This document shows, piece after piece, positions 1 through 11,858 of a stretch of DNA of 64,000 nt (position 1 is its first letter; each line of letters begins with the position of its first letter). This DNA is from Liquidambar formosana (taxonomy: Eukaryota; Streptophyta; Magnoliopsida; Saxifragales; Altingiaceae), in NCBI GenBank assembly GCA_039720395.1, contig CM077833.1, forward strand, positions 24,326,271-24,390,270. The letters run 5' to 3'. The position numbers were made by a program, and so were the translations under genes. The notes under the pieces were generated by a model, which ran no database searches, was not told the origin of the DNA, and worked only from the letters and a program-made list of their open reading frames with translations.

Positions 1-1065
1 CATACACCCTAACATATTTCCTATATGGGATATTGGGATTCTCTCTTCTGGAAGTTATATTCCTAAAATAAATAATATGGTGTAGTAATGTACACCATAT
101 CTCATGTTTGTCACAATGAAATTCTTCAATTATCCAATTTTCATCATGCAAATTAAAATGCATGAACAGATTTATGAGCAATGCTATATATCTCATTTTT
201 TTTTTCCAAATTCAAGGTCTCAAATAAGTTGGTTTAGTATTGAATCTCACTATTCAAATTTAAATTTCAAATTTTAAATTTGTAGTTGTTACATTATTAC
301 ATCATTTGAAATATTGAATTTAAAAATAAGAAATAAAAAAAAATTCAGGACAAAATTTTCTTACATTTACACTTTCTTGTGAAGTACTTTGCTCTCCTAG
401 GGGTTGGTGTCCCAAGAATTGAACGGTCTAGATATACGAGGTTGTTACAAACATGAATGCTTTCTGTCGGCCGATTCTTATGGGACGTGCAAACCATCTT
501 ACAAGTGTATAACATCTTATATCAACACCCGCATTAAGAGTTGTATTTGTGCATTAATAAAATATAAGGTATATTGAACTAATGCAATGGTACAACCCCC
601 AATGAATAATACTGTTATAACTTATTTTACTACGTGCTGATGGAAACATAATCTCAAACTTGTCATCAACTATATATATATATATATAGACGGTAGGGTG
701 AGAATGTGCGAATATAGTATCAGCCTCGCAAACCATTCTGCGAGCAGGCAACATCCTATAAAAAAACCTTTCATTTCTTTAGTTTCAAAAGTAAAAAACA
801 AAAAATACAAGCTTACTCAAATAGGTCTAAGTAATATCATAATTAAGTTTACCGAAAAAATCATTGATATCCATTTTTTCATATATATTAATTGGGTTTA
901 GGGATTGAAGTAAATTTTATCGATCATCAAAAGAAAATAAAATATAAAAAATTATAAAAAAATCAAGTGTCTTAAAGGAATGCACCAAATAAAAGTTAAA
1001 AATGGAGAAAAGTCCCATAATAAAAATACGCATGCTTGTCAATCTTAGCAACGCCAGGCAGTGGA
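1..1065. other. AT-rich intergenic DNA, no gene seen
   Basis: There are no convincing exons on either strand. A short TA microsatellite lies near 671-688. About 480-600 shares motifs (an acgtgc stretch, then atatcaa(c/t)acccgcatta and ggttgta-like stretches) with a hairpin repeat near 46338-46450. About 965-1040 resembles 15940-16012, which suggests old duplicated flanks of the WAK units. Confidence 0.6.
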
Positions 1066-1080
1066 GGATCATTGTACGTA

Positions 1081-1500
1081 CTACCTAACGCAGAAAGAAA
1101 AAGGACTTTTTTCAATCCACAATTATTGAAGTAGGCCCACCAATGAATTTGTAGGCTTAATTGACCCATGAATAAAGGTCGTTAGCGTGTCCGATGGGAG
1201 GAGCATGGATCAATCTATTGCCATCTCAGCGTGACAATTCAAGCATACCTAACGCGGATTGTACTATTGTAGTGTAGGAGACCCAGGCCGTGGTCCAATT
1301 TGGATGGTTCGAACAGGATGTAAAACAATATTTTTTTCTTTTTCTTTTTTGCCCTTTTCATTTTGTTTTCAAAGGCAAAACATCATAACTAACCGAAATG
1401 TGTATATTCTAATCATAAGGTTGATAAATATTTAAATAATCCATGTTGCCCAAAACAAGTGAAACATGGAACCAGGACTGGATTCATGGGTGATATATCT
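1081..1500. repeat. Paralogous block C, copy 1
   Basis: This segment aligns by eye with 23870-24380. Shared stretches include ctacctaacg(c)agaaaga, ccaatgaatttgta, cctaacgcggattg and ggtccaatttggatggt. A shorter related piece (ccatgttgcccc, gatgacgcaatca) is at about 31550-31630, and another is near 3001-3070. It looks like the diverged flank of a duplicated WAK unit. No coding potential was seen. Confidence 0.6.
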
Positions 1501-2002
1501 AATTAATGGGTAATGCTAACTTGCCCCATTTTGCTTCACATTTTGTCCTACTATGTGCATTTGGGAATGTTTCAATTTTTAAGGTTTAATCATATCAATG
1601 GATCCCATAACTTTATCTTCCCAAATGTACATAGTATAGTAAAGTGTAGGGTACAATGTGGGGCAAGGTCGCATTACCTTAACTTAATTGGGGGGCCAGT
1701 TTATTACTGACTCCATCATTGCTCAAATATAAAAGAAAAAGAGCAGCATATATATATATAGACGATTTTTTATATATAACTTGTTGTGTAATTTATATTT
1801 TACGAAATCTATTGTCGGATTAGATTTTCTTCTCATACAAACCATACATCCCAAATATCATGTTGATCAAATACTGATAGTTATTCCATATGTATGTTCA
1901 CATTTCTATTCATTAAAAAACCTCACATTGATAGTTAGTGCGCATGAAAAAAAAACATCCAAGTTAATGGTGACTTTAGCCAAATATGTCATACAATAAG
2001 TG

Positions 2003-2176
2003 TAGGGGTGTTAATGGTTTTGGTTAAAACCGAGAACCAAACCGAACCAAATCGAACCGGACGGTTTGGTTTGGTTTTTTTGTCATTAGGTTCGGTTATG
2101 GTTTTAATTTTAGAAAACCGAACTTAATTGGTTTGGTTTTAGTTTTCAGTTTTAAAAAACCGAACCAAACCGAAAA

Positions 2177-2221
<45 letters not shown>

Positions 2222-2690
2222 TTAAAGTTTGTAAATTCCCAATTCTAATAAGGGTAAAACAGGTAATGGGCTTGTTTTTGTTGATTTTAAGTTTCTTATT
2301 GTTTTCCCTTTTTTAGATTGGCATGTATTAAACTAGCTATTAATCTTGTGTGTATTAATGTTGTGTGCGATATTAACATATTAATATATGTCGATATGTT
2401 TCTATTTTAATACAATGTTTGTTTTTTTTAGTTGCTAATGTAATGCTTTTATTAAAAATGTTTTTATTTGGAGTTTGGCACATCATTTTTTTCATTTTCA
2501 ATTAGTTGTTGTTACTTGATAGGTTAAAACCGAAACCGAACTGAACCAAACCGAAATATAATGGTTTGGTTTGGTTTGGTTTTTTTATAATATGGTTTGG
2601 TTTTGGTTTGTGAGGAACAAAACCGAAGTATAATGGTTTGGTTTGAAATCTTCCCTAAAACCGAACCAAACCGAACCATTAACACCCCTA
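2003..2690. mobile_element. Non-autonomous hAT-type element, copy 1
   Basis: The ends are inverted (TAGGGGTGTTAATGG / CCATTAACACCCCTA). The element is flanked by an exact 8-bp duplication, aataagtg, at 1995-2002 and 2691-2698. An 8-bp TSD and TAGGG termini are diagnostic of the hAT superfamily. Subterminal regions are dense in (a)accgaacc / ggtttggtt repeats in both orientations, and a TA microsatellite sits at about 2178-2220. There is no transposase ORF. The second copy is at 35674-36353. Confidence 0.85.
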
Positions 2691-3210
2691 AATAAGTGTT
2701 ACTAAAATTGTGTCAAAATTTATGGAGTATATAAAATTGTGTCCCCCAATCCTTTATAACCTCAACGAATCCATAAAAATAATTTCTGAATAATCTATAT
2801 TACCCAAAACGACAAAAACATATCAATAATATGATCATTTAATGATATTTATCTCCTTTAATAAGTGATTGAGTGATTTCAAATACAAACTTATAAAGAA
2901 ATATTGATATTTATTTGTTAGTATTAAAAGAATTAAAAGTTAAAAATAAATTCTACCAATGGTCTGAATGTATAAATATAAATATAAAGAGAAACATGAG
3001 AGCTGAGGCTGGGTCCTTGGGTGACATTGGTTTGGCGCATATTGATGATGCAATCACTGTTCATACGTAGTAGAAAAGGTTAACTCTGACTCCAAAGTCG
3101 TCATTCGCAATCAATGAACGGGGGCTTGGTCCCCTTTTCTGTAATTGTTTCTTTTTCAAATGTTCCAAGAAGCAATCCCCGTGGAAGAACGGAAAGGGAT
3201 ACACGACTTA

Positions 3211-3441
3211 TGGGCTGTTCGGAAACTTTAAAAATTGGATTCGATTAGATATGATAAATAATTGTTATTTGATTTTTAAATAAATTAAGTTATAGTTGGT
3301 TTGAAAAAAATTGTATTTATACTTTAATTTTAGAACAAAACTAAATTGAATAGCAAGAAAAAAAAAATATCAAACAATGAAATCAAAATTGACTAGACGT
3401 ACTCTTAACTGACTAAATTTTTAGGTTTGCCGAACAACCCC
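3211..3441. mobile_element. PIF/Harbinger-type MITE (231 bp)
   Basis: Terminal inverted repeat GGGCTGTTCGG at the left end and CCGAACAACCCC at the right end, flanked by TTA at 3208-3210 and 3442-3444. A 3-bp TWA duplication is typical of PIF/Harbinger. It is non-coding. Confidence 0.65.
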
Positions 3442-3774
3442 TTATATGAGTTTGAATTCAATGCCAAGTTAAGAGAGTTAGCTAGGTACCGTGCAAAGAT
3501 TACCATCACCATCAGTGTTAGATGACGTTTTGTACTGTACAAATTAAAAGTTGAAAAAAATTATTTTTTATATGGTATAAATTAAAAGTTGAAAAAATTA
3601 TTAAGACAATTTTTTTAATTTTTGATTTGACCGTAAACCCCTCATCCAACCATGGTGGGCGAAGCGAACGGGAGGTAGAACCCAAAAATAAAAAAATAAA
3701 AAAATAAAAACAGAAGAAGAAGAAGAAGAAGAAGAAAGGAGAGGTCATTCTCGCTGGCAAACAGTCACTTGTAC

Positions 3775-3994
3775 GGATTGGGATTTGCTCAAGTTGGGGT
3801 CTTTAACTTGACGCTCAATTTAGCGTTAGATTTTAGACACGTGGGGGGATGCAATAATCAACGGCTGGGCTTCTCCTACAAATGCTAAAACTTTCTCATC
3901 CCAGCCGTTGATAATTGTATCCCCTCACGTGTCCGAAATCTAACGCTAAATTGAGCGTCAAGTTGAAGACCCCAACTTGAGCAAATCCAAATCC
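3775..3994. mobile_element. Fold-back Mutator-type MITE (220 bp)
   Basis: The two halves are near-perfect inverted repeats around a short loop. The ends are GGATTGGGATTTGCTC and its complement GAGCAAATCCAAATCC. An exact 9-bp TSD, cacttgtac, lies at 3766-3774 and 3995-4003, which fits a Mutator-like origin. A transcript through it would form a long hairpin. Confidence 0.8.
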
Positions 3995-4202
3995 CACTTG
4001 TACAATACAATCCACTCACCGATCACCCATGACGTATCTATAATCTCTCGTGAGAATTTTAGAAAATCCCCCCATTTTAAAAATCCTTATTTATTTTTAT
4101 TTTTTTCCAAATTCCTTTACCAAACACCACGTTAATGAACTCACATCAAGTTAATCTCACCCAAACAGCAGATAAATACATCATAAGTAATGAATAGTAT
4201 AA

Positions 4203-4570
4203 CCCTCTATTTGGTTCGAGGAATCTACCGAGGAAAAAAAGGAGAAGGGAAAAAAAATAAGGAGGAAAGAAAATAAAAGGAAAAAATGAAATCATATCAA
4301 GTCAAAATTATTCAAATTCTTTTAATTTTCCATTACAACCAAATAAAGGAAAGTACAATTCCTAATATTTTATTTTTTTTTCTTGATAAAATCTGCAAAC
4401 AAAATAGAACCTAGGTTCTGTTTGGTTGCAATGGAAAATTAGAGGAAAAAGAAGAATTTGAATAATTTTGGCTTAATATGATTTAATCTTTTCCTTTCAT
4501 TTTCTTTCCTTCTCATTTTTTTTCTCTTCCATTTTTTCTCCTTGGTAGAATCCATACACTAAATAGAGGG
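4203..4570. mobile_element. PIF/Harbinger-type fold-back MITE (368 bp)
   Basis: The ends CCCTCTATTTGGTT and ACTAAATAGAGGG are inverted, with TAA on both sides (4200-4202 and 4571-4573). Long purine-rich and pyrimidine-rich arms make the whole element an imperfect palindrome. Confidence 0.75.
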
Positions 4571-4594
4571 TAAATGAATAAAAGGGAAGATTCC

Positions 4595-4958
4595 ATTGAC
4601 ACCCGGTGTAAAATATTTTACACTTGCACCTTTTAATATTTTTTTATAGAGATCATATTTCGCTAATCCGATCGTTGGATTACATATTCCTATCATGCAC
4701 GTCATGCATGTCAAATTTCAAGTTAAACGGATATTGGGAAGTGTTTGATCCAGAAACTTACATTTCCTTTAATAAATAAAACTTTAATTTCGAGTACTTT
4801 ATGGACGACATAACTCTTAATCTCCAATTAAGTTGAAATTTGGCACACATGACGTGTATGATAAGAATATGTAATCCAACGGTTGGATTAGTGAAATATG
4901 ATTTCTATAAAAAGATATTAACGGGTATAAGTGTAAAAAGTTTTATACCGGGTGTCAA
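4595..4958. mobile_element. Palindromic MITE with GACACCCGG ends
   Basis: The left end ATTGACACCCGGTGTAAAA is mirrored by TTTTATACCGGGTGTCAAT at the right end. Internal arms are also mirrored (gatcgttggattacatat / atgtaatccaacggttgg). It lies 25 bp right of the previous MITE. The TSD could not be resolved, so the superfamily is left open. Confidence 0.6.
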
Positions 4959-4959
4959 T

Positions 4960-5815
4960 AGAACCCTCTCCATGAATAAATTCTTAAGACACTTGTATTT
5001 TTTTCTTTTTATGTTTACACTTGGATTAGACCTTAGAACATCTCCAACCATAAGGTAAAACATGAAGCAAACCTATTTTTTGCCTTATGTGTGAAAAGTA
5101 GGTGCTCCAATGAGTAATGCATTTAGTGAAGCAAATATAGCTTGGGGCAAATCTTAAGCTATATTTGTTTCAAGAATGCTATCTGTGAAATTAACCAATA
5201 TCATTGGAGCATCACCAACCTTGTCCACGATATTCGGTGATTATTATTGAGATTTGATCAAGTAGCCACAGACATGTATTTAGGCAAGTTAACAAAGTGG
5301 CAAATTATATCGCTAGTTTGGGATACGACTATAATGATGTGTATTTGGGAAATAGTTTTCCTAAAAAATTATGGTTAGTGATTCAGGGAGATAAGATGTT
5401 AATGTTATTTTAATTATTAATGTTATATCTCTTTAAAAAAATATATATATATATTTGTCTTACGAAATGACTCACATGAAAATTTGTCAAATCATCTTCC
5501 AAAAAATGATTGAAGATAGAGAGAAATGTGGGTGAGACAAAAAAATTACTCGCATGCAATGGAGTAATAACTTTTTTATGTGATGCATTTTTATTGTAGT
5601 GCAACCTTTTTACATTATAACGATCCAAAAAATACATATAGCTCACCTAAGTACCTCATCTCACATGGGTGACACGGAGGTCAAGCAGATGCAAACAAAG
5701 GTAGTCCTACCCCCAAGAGAGTCAACAAGAGACAAATTTTTACAACAAAGAATCAAGCTAGTAAATAAACAAAAGACAAGACAGAGTCGTCTTAAAAAAA
5801 TCAGGAAGTGGAGCA
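4960..5815. other. Intergenic DNA upstream of WAK-A
   Basis: A repeat-like segment at about 5036-5220 begins near ttagaacatctccaacca and ends near cattggagcatcaccaacc, resembling common plant MITE ends, but I could not place boundaries. The rest is AT-rich and non-coding. Long open frames over 5599-6024 overlap the promoter and signal-peptide exon of WAK-A and are not supported as genes. Confidence 0.5.
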
Positions 5816-5818
5816 AGT

Positions 5819-5929
5819 TGGTCTTCCTTCGGAGTTTGCAGTGCCTACAAAAGGACGACTTCACAGAAGTCTTGTACACGAAAAATTTTACTCCAGCATT
5901 TGTGATTTCTGAAAATAAAGGGCGTAGCC
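5819..5929 (+). promoter_or_regulatory. Core promoter and leader of WAK-A
   Basis: A tacaaaag TATA-like box lies at 5846-5853, 84 bp before the ATG. It is preceded by ttggtcttcctt and followed by gaagtctt. The same order appears before WAK-B (18374) and WAK-D (32493), and partly before WAK-E (50718). The leader ends in ggcgtagccATGGG, a good plant start context repeated in the other family members. Confidence 0.55.
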
Positions 5930-6870
5930 ATGGGCATACACAAATTGCTTCTGCAACTCATCCTACTGCTTGGTTTGGTTTTAGCAAGCACTGCTACACC
6001 AACAACAGCTCAAGCCAAGCCTGACTGCCCGAACAAATGTGGGGATCTAAGTATCCCATATCCATTCGGCACCAAGCCAGGCTGTTACCTAAATGAAGAT
6101 TTCCTCATCACTTGCGACGACACATTCGACCCTCCCATACCACTTTTGAGAGAAAGTAACATCAATGTTACCAGCATATCACTCCAAGGTCAGTTGAACA
6201 TCCTGAAGCTTATAGCCCGTGATTGTTACTTTGAGAATGGTACGAGGAATTCGGAAGACAGCATCAAACCAACGTTTACTTTGTCTAAATTCACCATCTC
6301 TCACACCCGAAACAAGTTCGTTGCTCTGGGTTGTGACACTTATGCCATCCTCAAAGGTTACCAATCAGATGATAAGAAGTACACGACGGGGTGCATGTCC
6401 ATTTGTGACAGCCTTGAGTATGTCAAAAATACTTGCTCCGGCGCCGGCTGTTGCCAGATCTCCATCCCTGAACGACTATCGGATATTGATTTGACATTAA
6501 GAAGCTACAACAATCACAAAAACGTATCCGACTTCAATCCCTGCAGCTATGCCTTTGTTGTTGATGAAAAATCCTTCAATTTTTCCGCCGAATATCTGAC
6601 AGAAGTGCAGAAGAAAGAAAAGCTTCCGATGGTGCTCGATTGGGCTATTGGAAATGAGACATGCCAAGCAGCTCAACAGAATGCTATGAGTTACGCTTGT
6701 AAAGAAAATAGCACGTGTCAGGCAAACGACAACGGGCCCGGTTATCGCTGCCAGTGCTGGGATGGCTACGAAGGGAACCCCTATCTTGATGGTTGCCAAG
6801 GTATTTTCATTTCACTCTTCTGTGTGTTCAATTCATGAAATTGCTTTGGATGGTAGTACTCAGACATATA

Positions 6871-6906
<36 letters not shown>

Positions 6907-8236
6907 ACTGCTGAAATATTTGATGAGAGCTAAATTTGCCTTTTTTATTACTTAATTTAATTAAAATTTCTCCAGATATTGATGAGTGTAAGGATTCAAG
7001 CCTCAATAAATGCGAAAAGCCAGAACACTGCGTTAACGTATTGGGAAATTTTACTTGTCCCTGCCCCAAGGGTTACAATGGGGATGGTAGAAAAGGCGGA
7101 AAAGGCTGTATTGCGAATCGGTTAAGAGTGATTCAAGTTGCCTGCGGTAAGTGTATTTATGAGTGGTGTACATCTATCAACCGATTGATGTGGCAACCAC
7201 ATTCTAAAAGCATAAGTAGTTTATTAATATTATTTTGTTGTTTAATTACAATCTTGTCATGACTCATTAGCCACCGTCTAAAATCCATGATGAAATAGAT
7301 AATTTTAACACTTTCTTTATCATATTATACCCTAAAGTAATGTCAAGCTACTTGAATACAATAAATAATGTGCATCATTGCATCTCTGTTTCAATGTGAA
7401 ACAGGGGAAACTCTATAGTACCTTTAGGGATACTAAATGATCACATTTTGTGGTGAGTGACCACATTTGTGGTAAATGTGACCTAGAACCACAAATATGA
7501 TTACTCACCACAAAATGAGACCACTTACTACTTGAGATGTGATACACCCTTTTGTTTTGTTTTTTTTTTTTTTTGGTACCATAAAATTTCCCTTGGTTAA
7601 GTCCTGCACATATGTCTAATTCCCAGCTTGTTTGTGGAGATACATAGAAAATGAAACGATTTCAGGACTATTAAGGACGGCAGGTAACTCATTTTTACAG
7701 GGATCAACAACTTGCTATTGGAGTTTTTTTTTTTTTTTTCCTCAACAAAGAAATTCTGTTAAATTATGTACTCCTATGAACTTTCAATACAATAAAGAGT
7801 AGCACCCACAACCCACAATCCACCAACCAGAACTAGCACCTCCAACACAAACCAAACCACCACTCGGGCAAAAACACAAACACCTAACTTACATACACAG
7901 AAAACCTTACCATATATATAATATAATGATGTAACCCAGAACAAATCAAAAATTCATACAGAAACACAATAGACACACCGTATCAAATACAGCAAAGAGC
8001 GTTACGTCAGACCCAGACCAGAAGAAAGCCAAAATAAAAAAAACCCACCGACCAGAACTAGCACCTCCCAACGCAAACCAAACCACCACTCGGGCAAAAA
8101 CACAAACACCTAGCCTACATACACAGAAAACCATAGCACATGTACTGAGTAACCCAGACCAAATCCAAAATTCATACACAAACACAATAGACTCACCCTA
8201 TCAAATACAGCAAAGAGCATTAACTCAGACCAGACC

Positions 8237-8275
<39 letters not shown>

Positions 8276-10042
8276 ATATTACTCCAACATCATGAAGCCA
8301 AAAAATTCCACAGAGATCAGAGCCAACAAGACCAAATAGCACCGAAAAATGCAACTCTTCCTAATTATTTTCTCAACTTTCTCTTCATCTCTCACATGGA
8401 GTGAGACCGATGTGGGATGCACACGCAATAGTCACATCTAGTGAGACATGGGATCACAATCAATGTAAAACAGGGGAGAAAATAGTTGGAAAGTAAAGCA
8501 TTGCCTAGTGGAACCTTGAGTTCACTTAGACCGATTATAGATCAACGTTTATCAATATATAGCATTACTCTGAAATTAAATATGCTTTTCATCACCGAAA
8601 ATTTACTGGCCACAAAGTATCGGACACAAAGAAAGAAAGAGAAACCGTGAGGGTCCCCTAAGAAACATGAGATCCAACTGCTTGAGCTTGTAGTACTGTG
8701 TATCAGGAAGTGGGGAAAACCGTTGCCCAATCAAATTTACTAAAAATTCACATGAATATTTAGATAACATATATTAGAAGGGATTTGACGTATCTCATTT
8801 ACATTATTATTATATCTTACGTTGATATACACATGCTTTGTAGGTATTGGCATATGCGCCATAGTTGTGTTTGTGGGTAGCTGGTGGTTGTATTTCGGAT
8901 TTAGGAAAAGAAAGCTAATGAAGCTTAAAGAGAAGTTCTTTCAAGAAAATGGTGGTGTAATGTTACAAGTGGAACTCTCAAGGCGAGACATATCTAACAG
9001 TTCAGCCAAAATATTTACTGAAGAAGAGCTCAAGGAGGCCACCAATAACTATGATGAGTGTAGGATCATTGGCCAAGGCAGCTATGGAACGGTGTATAAA
9101 GGATATTTAGCAGATAGCAGAACAGTTGCGATCAAGAAATCTAAAATTATTGATCGAAGCCAAATTGAGCAATTCATTAACGAGGTGCTCGTACTCTCCC
9201 AAATCAACCACAGGAATGTAGTCAGGCTCTTGGGTTGTTGTTTAGAGACAGAAGTCCCTTTACTAGTTTACGAATTTATTACCAATGGTACCCTCTTTGA
9301 CCACATCCATGGTGAAAACAAGGCTTCCTCAATGTCTTGGGAGATCTGTCTAAGGATAGCCACACAAATCGCAGGAGTGTTATCATATTTGCACTCTGCA
9401 GCTTCTACCCCAATCATTCATAGAGATGTTAAGTCTACAAACATTCTCTTAGATGATAATTATACAGCAAAAGTGTCAGACTTCGGAGCCTCAAGGTTGG
9501 TTCCATTAGATCAAACTCAATTATCAACATTGGTACAGGGAACTCTCGGATACTTGGACCCTGAATATTTACTTACAAGCGAATTGACTGAGAAAAGCGA
9601 TGTTTATAGCTTTGGCGTTGTCCTTGTGGAGCTATTAACCAGAAAGAAGGCACTTTCTTTTGATAGGCCCGAGAAAGAAAGGAGTCTAGCTATGTATTTT
9701 CTTTCTTCTTTAAAAGAGAATCGCTTATTTCAAGTTCTCGAGAATTCTATAGTGAATGAAGGAAATATTGAGCAGCTTAAGGAAGTTGCCAATCTTGCGA
9801 AGAGGTGCTTACGAATTAGAGGGGAGGAGAGGCCCTCTATGAAAGAGGTAGCAATGGAACTAGAGCGCCTAAGAATGATGGAACAGCATCCATGGGTTGA
9901 TGTGGAATTGAACTCACAAGAAACAGAGTCCTTGCTTGGTGAATCAATGAACAATTTTGATCATGGTGCTAGTGGGAATTCGACTGTTGGTTATGATAGC
10001 ATGAGGAACCACATAATAGTACCAGTTAATGATGGGAGATGA
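5930..10042 (+). CDS. WAK-A, wall-associated receptor-like kinase
   Basis: Exons 5930-6800, 6976-7146 and 8844-10042 join in phase 1 with GT-AG introns of 175 and 1697 bp to give 746 aa, close to the usual WAK length. A signal peptide spans about 1-29. The cysteine-rich GUB_WAK-type head ([12 protein letters not shown]) follows, then an EGF module at about 244-290 and a calcium-binding EGF at about 291-335 ([17 protein letters not shown]). A transmembrane helix lies at about 349-367. The kinase has a glycine loop ([11 protein letters not shown], about 424), Lys445, HRD with Asp542 and DFG with Asp560, so it is an RD kinase with all catalytic residues. By family knowledge the head binds pectin or oligogalacturonides at the plasma membrane and the kinase signals inside the cell. 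The ligand is inferred. The ATG at 5930 gives a clean signal peptide in the shared start context. Confidence 0.93.
6866..6903. repeat. TA microsatellite in WAK-A intron 1
   Basis: Alternating ta/at tract occupying much of the 175-bp intron. It is likely length-variable. Confidence 0.8.
7404..7592. mobile_element. Possible fold-back element in WAK-A intron 2
   Basis: The left end ggggaaactctatagtacc and the right end ggtaccataaaatttccc are roughly inverted. Inside is a strong palindrome around gtgagtgaccacatttgtgg / accacaaatatgattactcac. No TSD was resolved. Confidence 0.45.
7810..8275. repeat. Two-copy 225-bp tandem repeat ending in poly(A), WAK-A intron 2
   Basis: Two C/A-rich units, offset by 225 bp (aaccagaactagcacctcc at 7825 and accagaactagcacctcc at 8051), share accactcgggcaaaaacac, tacacagaaaacc and tcaaatacagcaaagagc. 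The second unit runs into a poly(A) tract of about 43 bases (about 8229-8271). The A-tail suggests a retroposed origin. An open frame on the opposite strand (7946-8185) is just a reading of this repeat. Confidence 0.7.
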
Positions 10043-10385
10043 TTGTTTAATGTAAGAAGAAATAGCCTTATGTGATAATGTGTTGTGATTCCTTATTGCC
10101 AGTTTCGTGCAGGATTAGATTAACCTTTAAAACAGAATACATAGCTTGTCCTTGTGATTGCTTCTAGTTTTCTTCTTCAATATGTTTTGAATTGAAAGCC
10201 AGATAGTAAAAGTATATTTCTTAGTTTTCTGTCTATGTAGGGTGTGTAGAGTTGCAAATTTATGTAAGAATTGAAGTATTGATAATTAATTTCTATATTG
10301 AACTTTTCACCATGGATACTAAGATCATTTCGGAGTAACTCTCCTAACAATAATTATCATTTTTAAAAGAACACTGCACTAGAGG
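10043..10385 (+). other. WAK-A 3' flank
   Basis: Non-coding sequence after the TGA, probably 3' untranslated region and terminator. The first bases (gattgttta) match those after the WAK-B stop codon. No single polyadenylation signal can be chosen with confidence. Confidence 0.4.
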
Positions 10386-10528
10386 TGCGTTTGAATGGGA
10401 TATTTATAAGAGAGATTTAGGATAAGATAGGATTTTGACGTCATTCGCAGCTACTATTACCACCATAATTTGGCATTGAATCTCATCTTATCCCAACTCC
10501 CTCATACAAATTCCTCATCCAAACGCAT
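10386..10528. mobile_element. Short MITE (about 143 bp)
   Basis: Inverted ends gtgcgtttgaatggga and tcctcatccaaacgcat. The interior is non-coding and no clear TSD was found. Confidence 0.5.
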
Positions 10529-10604
10529 TATAGGTGAATTTGAAGAACTAATAACATAATGGATTATATTTGAAATTTGAAAGATCCCAGTACTACTTTC
10601 TTCC

Positions 10605-11008
10605 TCAATGCTAATTCCAAATGCAACCCTTTAATTTTATTTGTACATCCTACTAATTTTTATTTATTAAATTTTTATAAAAAAAAAAATATAAAAAGTT
10701 TATTAAAAAAAAAAATCAGACGGTTCACTAGAAAATATCATATTGAACAACTTTGGAGGAAAAAGTTTTTTCAAAATTTGTCATCTAAGTTAATTTTTGG
10801 CCATTTACCGTCTCCATCTCATTTTTGGCCAAAAAGTCAACCTAACGAAAGATTTTTTAAAAACTTTATTTCGAAAAGTTGTTCAAAATAATGTTTTCTA
10901 TTGGACAACACAACTATTTTTAATAAAAGTCTTTTAAAATTTTCCAAAACCTCAAAAAAAAAAAATTAATGGAATATACAAATAAAGTTATAGGGTTACA
11001 ATGACGGG
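10605..11008. mobile_element. Mutator-type 400-bp fold-back MITE, degraded copy
   Basis: It shares the family interior: a left half near ctagaaaatatca..gaacaactttggaggaaaaag, and its mirror near cgaaaagttgttcaaaataatg. Subterminal gcaaccctttaattttatttgtac matches the copies at 48440 and 55592. The terminal bases are decayed, so the boundaries are approximate. Confidence 0.65.
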
Positions 11009-11114
11009 TCTTTTGGGCTTTTCACCCCTAGTTGTTTTTCAACGATTTAGATTTCGGCCCAATGTCAATTAGGGCTATGAATAGTAACCAACCTGTTGGA
11101 TGTTTTTCACCCCA

Positions 11115-11465
11115 GGGCCTCTATTGGCACCCAAAAACTTGCTTTTTATCCCCCCAATTATTTTATACTTCAAGGTTTTATGAAAAATATAGAAGGTTTT
11201 TATAAAAACTGATTGCGTATTCAATTAGAAAACATCATTTTGAACAACTTTTTAGAAGAAATTTTTTTCAAAATCTATCATTTAAGTAGATTTTTTTGCC
11301 ATTTGTTGTCTTCGCTTCATAAATGACTAAAATGTCCACTTAAACGATAGATTTTGGAAAAACTTTCTTCCAAAAAGTTATTCAAAATGATGTTTTCTAA
11401 TAGAATACGCAATCAATTTTTATGAAAACTTTACATATTTTTCATAAAATCATAAAGTGTTTGTG
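11115..11465. mobile_element. Mutator-type 400-bp fold-back MITE, truncated copy
   Basis: It starts GGGCCTCTATTGGCACCC, like the 48784 and 50116 subfamily. It contains both mirrored arms (agaaaacatcattttgaac / caaaatgatgttttcta). The right terminus is missing or decayed after ttttcataaaatcataaag. Confidence 0.65.
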
Positions 11466-11858
11466 TTTGAGAGGGAATCCCAACCTTGCGAGTCGTGGTG
11501 GTCTTATTAGATATGAATATGTGATAGTCTCATGGATTGGGGCGTCATATTAGATATGATACTGGCACATGGATTGGGGCCTTTAATTTAGTTTGCGTAT
11601 AACTTTAATTTGCACTGTCACTTTGGCCGATCAGCTTTGGGTAGCTTATAGGGATGTTATTGTGGAGTTGGACTCACTAATTGTGTCATCGGCTTTGAAC
11701 AAAGAAGGGGCTGAATGTGAACCCAATGGTTTCTGTCCAGGCCGTGGCGTTGTAGATTAATTGGTTCATACGTCCAGAGAAAGGAATGCGGCTGCCGATT
11801 CGCGTGGTAGATTGGTTTATATTACTTGCACAAAGTAGAAGGGAATTAAAAACCCTCA

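Noticed and set aside
5599..6024. 141-codon + frame overlapping the start of WAK-A
   Set aside because: It runs out of frame over the WAK-A promoter and signal-peptide exon, and no domain or family is recognisable.
6179..6799. Antisense frames across WAK exon 1 (also at 18702-19322, 51194-51484 and 51563-51766)
   Set aside because: They are mirror readings of the coding exon, recurring in each paralogue because the sense sequence is conserved.
7946..8185. 79-codon frame on the - strand
   Set aside because: It is a reading of the C/A-rich tandem repeat in WAK-A intron 2. The Cys/Phe/Val composition is a by-product of that repeat.
7810..8240. CRISPR-like or centromeric satellite array
   Set aside because: There are only two units of 225 bp in a plant intron, with no spacers and no larger array.
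10577..10891. 104-codon + frame downstream of WAK-A (and similar at 55649-55876)
   Set aside because: Both are readings of the 400-bp MITE family and are not conserved as frames between copies.
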